This document shows, in pieces, positions 5,373 to 6,048 of a DNA stretch of 6,048 bases. Positions within the stretch are counted from its first letter, which is position 1. Every line of letters begins with the position of its first letter. A model generated the notes under the pieces. It had not been told where the DNA came from. It saw only the letters and a list, made by a program, of their open reading frames with translations, and ran no database searches. The translations under genes and the position numbers were made by a program. Origin of the DNA: Elusimicrobiota bacterium (GTDB lineage: Bacteria; Elusimicrobiota; Elusimicrobia; O2-12-FULL-59-9). The stretch lies in contig JACQRQ010000243.1 in the NCBI GenBank assembly GCA_016206405.1, positions 1-6,048 on the forward strand. Direction: 5' to 3'.

Positions 5373-6048
5373 AAATCCTCGAACGCAAAGATTGGCCCTC
5401 CGGAGCGGCCCTATATCTCGCCCGTCTGCGCCCCGATCCGGAGAGTCTTGTCGAGTTCGGGCAGGCGCCGGGGGCGGGAACGGAGGGACGCCCAAAATGG
5501 ATTCTGCACGTCGCCGCGCAGTTCGGTTGTCCCGTGGGCTGCCGCATGTGCGACGCCGGCGCTTTGGGATACGGGGGCAACCTGACGGCCGAAGAAATCG
5601 TGGAGCAAATCCGGCGCATGGCCGCCGACAATAAGGGACTCGATATCGCTGGCCAGCCGAATGTGGAGATTCGCCTGGAACGCATGGGAGAGCCGTCGTT
5701 AAACCCGCAGGTATTGCGCGCTTTGAAACTATTGGCCGAGGAATTTCCACGTCCCGGAATCCTGCCCTGGCTGTCGACCGTCGCGCCTAAAAGTCCGGCC
5801 GTCGCGCCCTTTTTTAAGGAGCTCATCGGCGTCAAGAACGAATTTTTTTCGGGCGGCCGGTTTCAGCTTCAATTTTCCCTACACTCCACGGATGAAAAAA
5901 AGCGGACCGAGATCGTTCCCATCAAAAAATGGAGCCTGGATGAAATCGCGCGCTACGGCGAGCGCTTCTTCTCTCCCGGCGACCGAAAAATCATCCTCAG
6001 CTTCGCTCCGGCCCCGGAGGAGCGTCTCGACGCCGCCGTGTTGTGCCG
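5369..6048 (+). CDS. RlmN/Cfr-like radical SAM protein, 3' end outside the window
   Basis: The frame starts at the ATG overlapping the previous stop (ATGA, 5369-5372) and stays open for 226 codons to the window end. CPVGCRMC (Cys54, Cys58, Cys61) followed by DAG, then RMGEPSLN (105-112) and QFSLHSTDEKKRTEIVPIKKWSLDE (168-192), follow the order and wording of RlmN/Cfr methylases, which have GCxxGCxFCATG, MGEPLLN and SLHAxxDxxRxxIVPI. Those enzymes methylate C2 or C8 of an adenine in 23S rRNA or tRNA, using a second cysteine near the C-terminus that is not visible here. Its N-terminal part is short: the first cluster cysteine is residue 54, against about 125 in E. coli RlmN, so the usual accessory domain appears missing. 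It may act on another substrate. There is no separate ribosome binding site, so translation is probably coupled to the preceding gene. Confidence 0.8.
   Translation, partial: MKILERKDWPSGAALYLARLRPDPESLVEFGQAPGAGTEGRPKWILHVAAQFGCPVGCRMCDAGALGYGGNLTAEEIVEQIRRMAADNKGLDIAGQPNVEIRLERMGEPSLNPQVLRALKLLAEEFPRPGILPWLSTVAPKSPAVAPFFKELIGVKNEFFSGGRFQLQFSLHSTDEKKRTEIVPIKKWSLDEIARYGERFFSPGDRKIILSFAPAPEERLDAAVLC

Noticed and set aside
4977..5750. A 257-codon open frame on the - strand
   Set aside because: It runs antisense across two genes with clear radical SAM motifs and is Arg/Pro/Ser-rich, as expected for a shadow frame.

Overview
This is a GC-rich bacterial window in which every supported gene lies on the + strand. 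I cannot name the organism. The gene mix (an integrase-type transposase, tandem HxsB-like radical SAM maturases, two further radical SAM enzymes and a foldback repeat) would suit an environmental bacterium with many peptide-modification genes.

Layout. Positions 1-1062 hold the 3' part of a DD35E (rve-type) transposase, followed by a short AT-richer tail that probably contains the end of that insertion element. Positions 1234-2646 and 2660-4153 are two tandem paralogues of the His-Xaa-Ser system radical SAM maturase HxsB (SPASM type). They are 13 bp apart, and the ribosome binding site of the second overlaps the stop of the first. The downstream copy has a complete CxxxCxxC radical SAM motif. 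In the upstream copy the 20-residue stretch that carries these three cysteines is reduced to two glycines. The rest of that gene stays open and keeps the C-terminal cysteine clusters, so it looks like a retained pseudoenzyme rather than debris.

Positions 4152-4462 are a 311-bp foldback repeat. It has 20-bp perfect terminal inverted repeats and a perfect 10-bp hairpin exactly at its centre, and it resembles a MITE. Its left end supplies two of the three bases of the hxsB stop codon. Its right end lies 13 bp before the next gene. Positions 4476-5372 encode a different radical SAM protein with six further cysteines near its C-terminus. Through an ATGA overlap it is followed by an RlmN/Cfr-like radical SAM protein (5369 to the window end, incomplete).

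Taken together this is a run of four radical SAM or radical SAM-derived genes. My inference is a peptide (RiPP-type) maturation locus in which an active HxsB may work with an inactive paralogue as a binding or scaffold subunit. The usual partners hxsA (the His-Xaa-Ser repeat substrate), hxsC and hxsD are not in this window, so the substrate is unknown.
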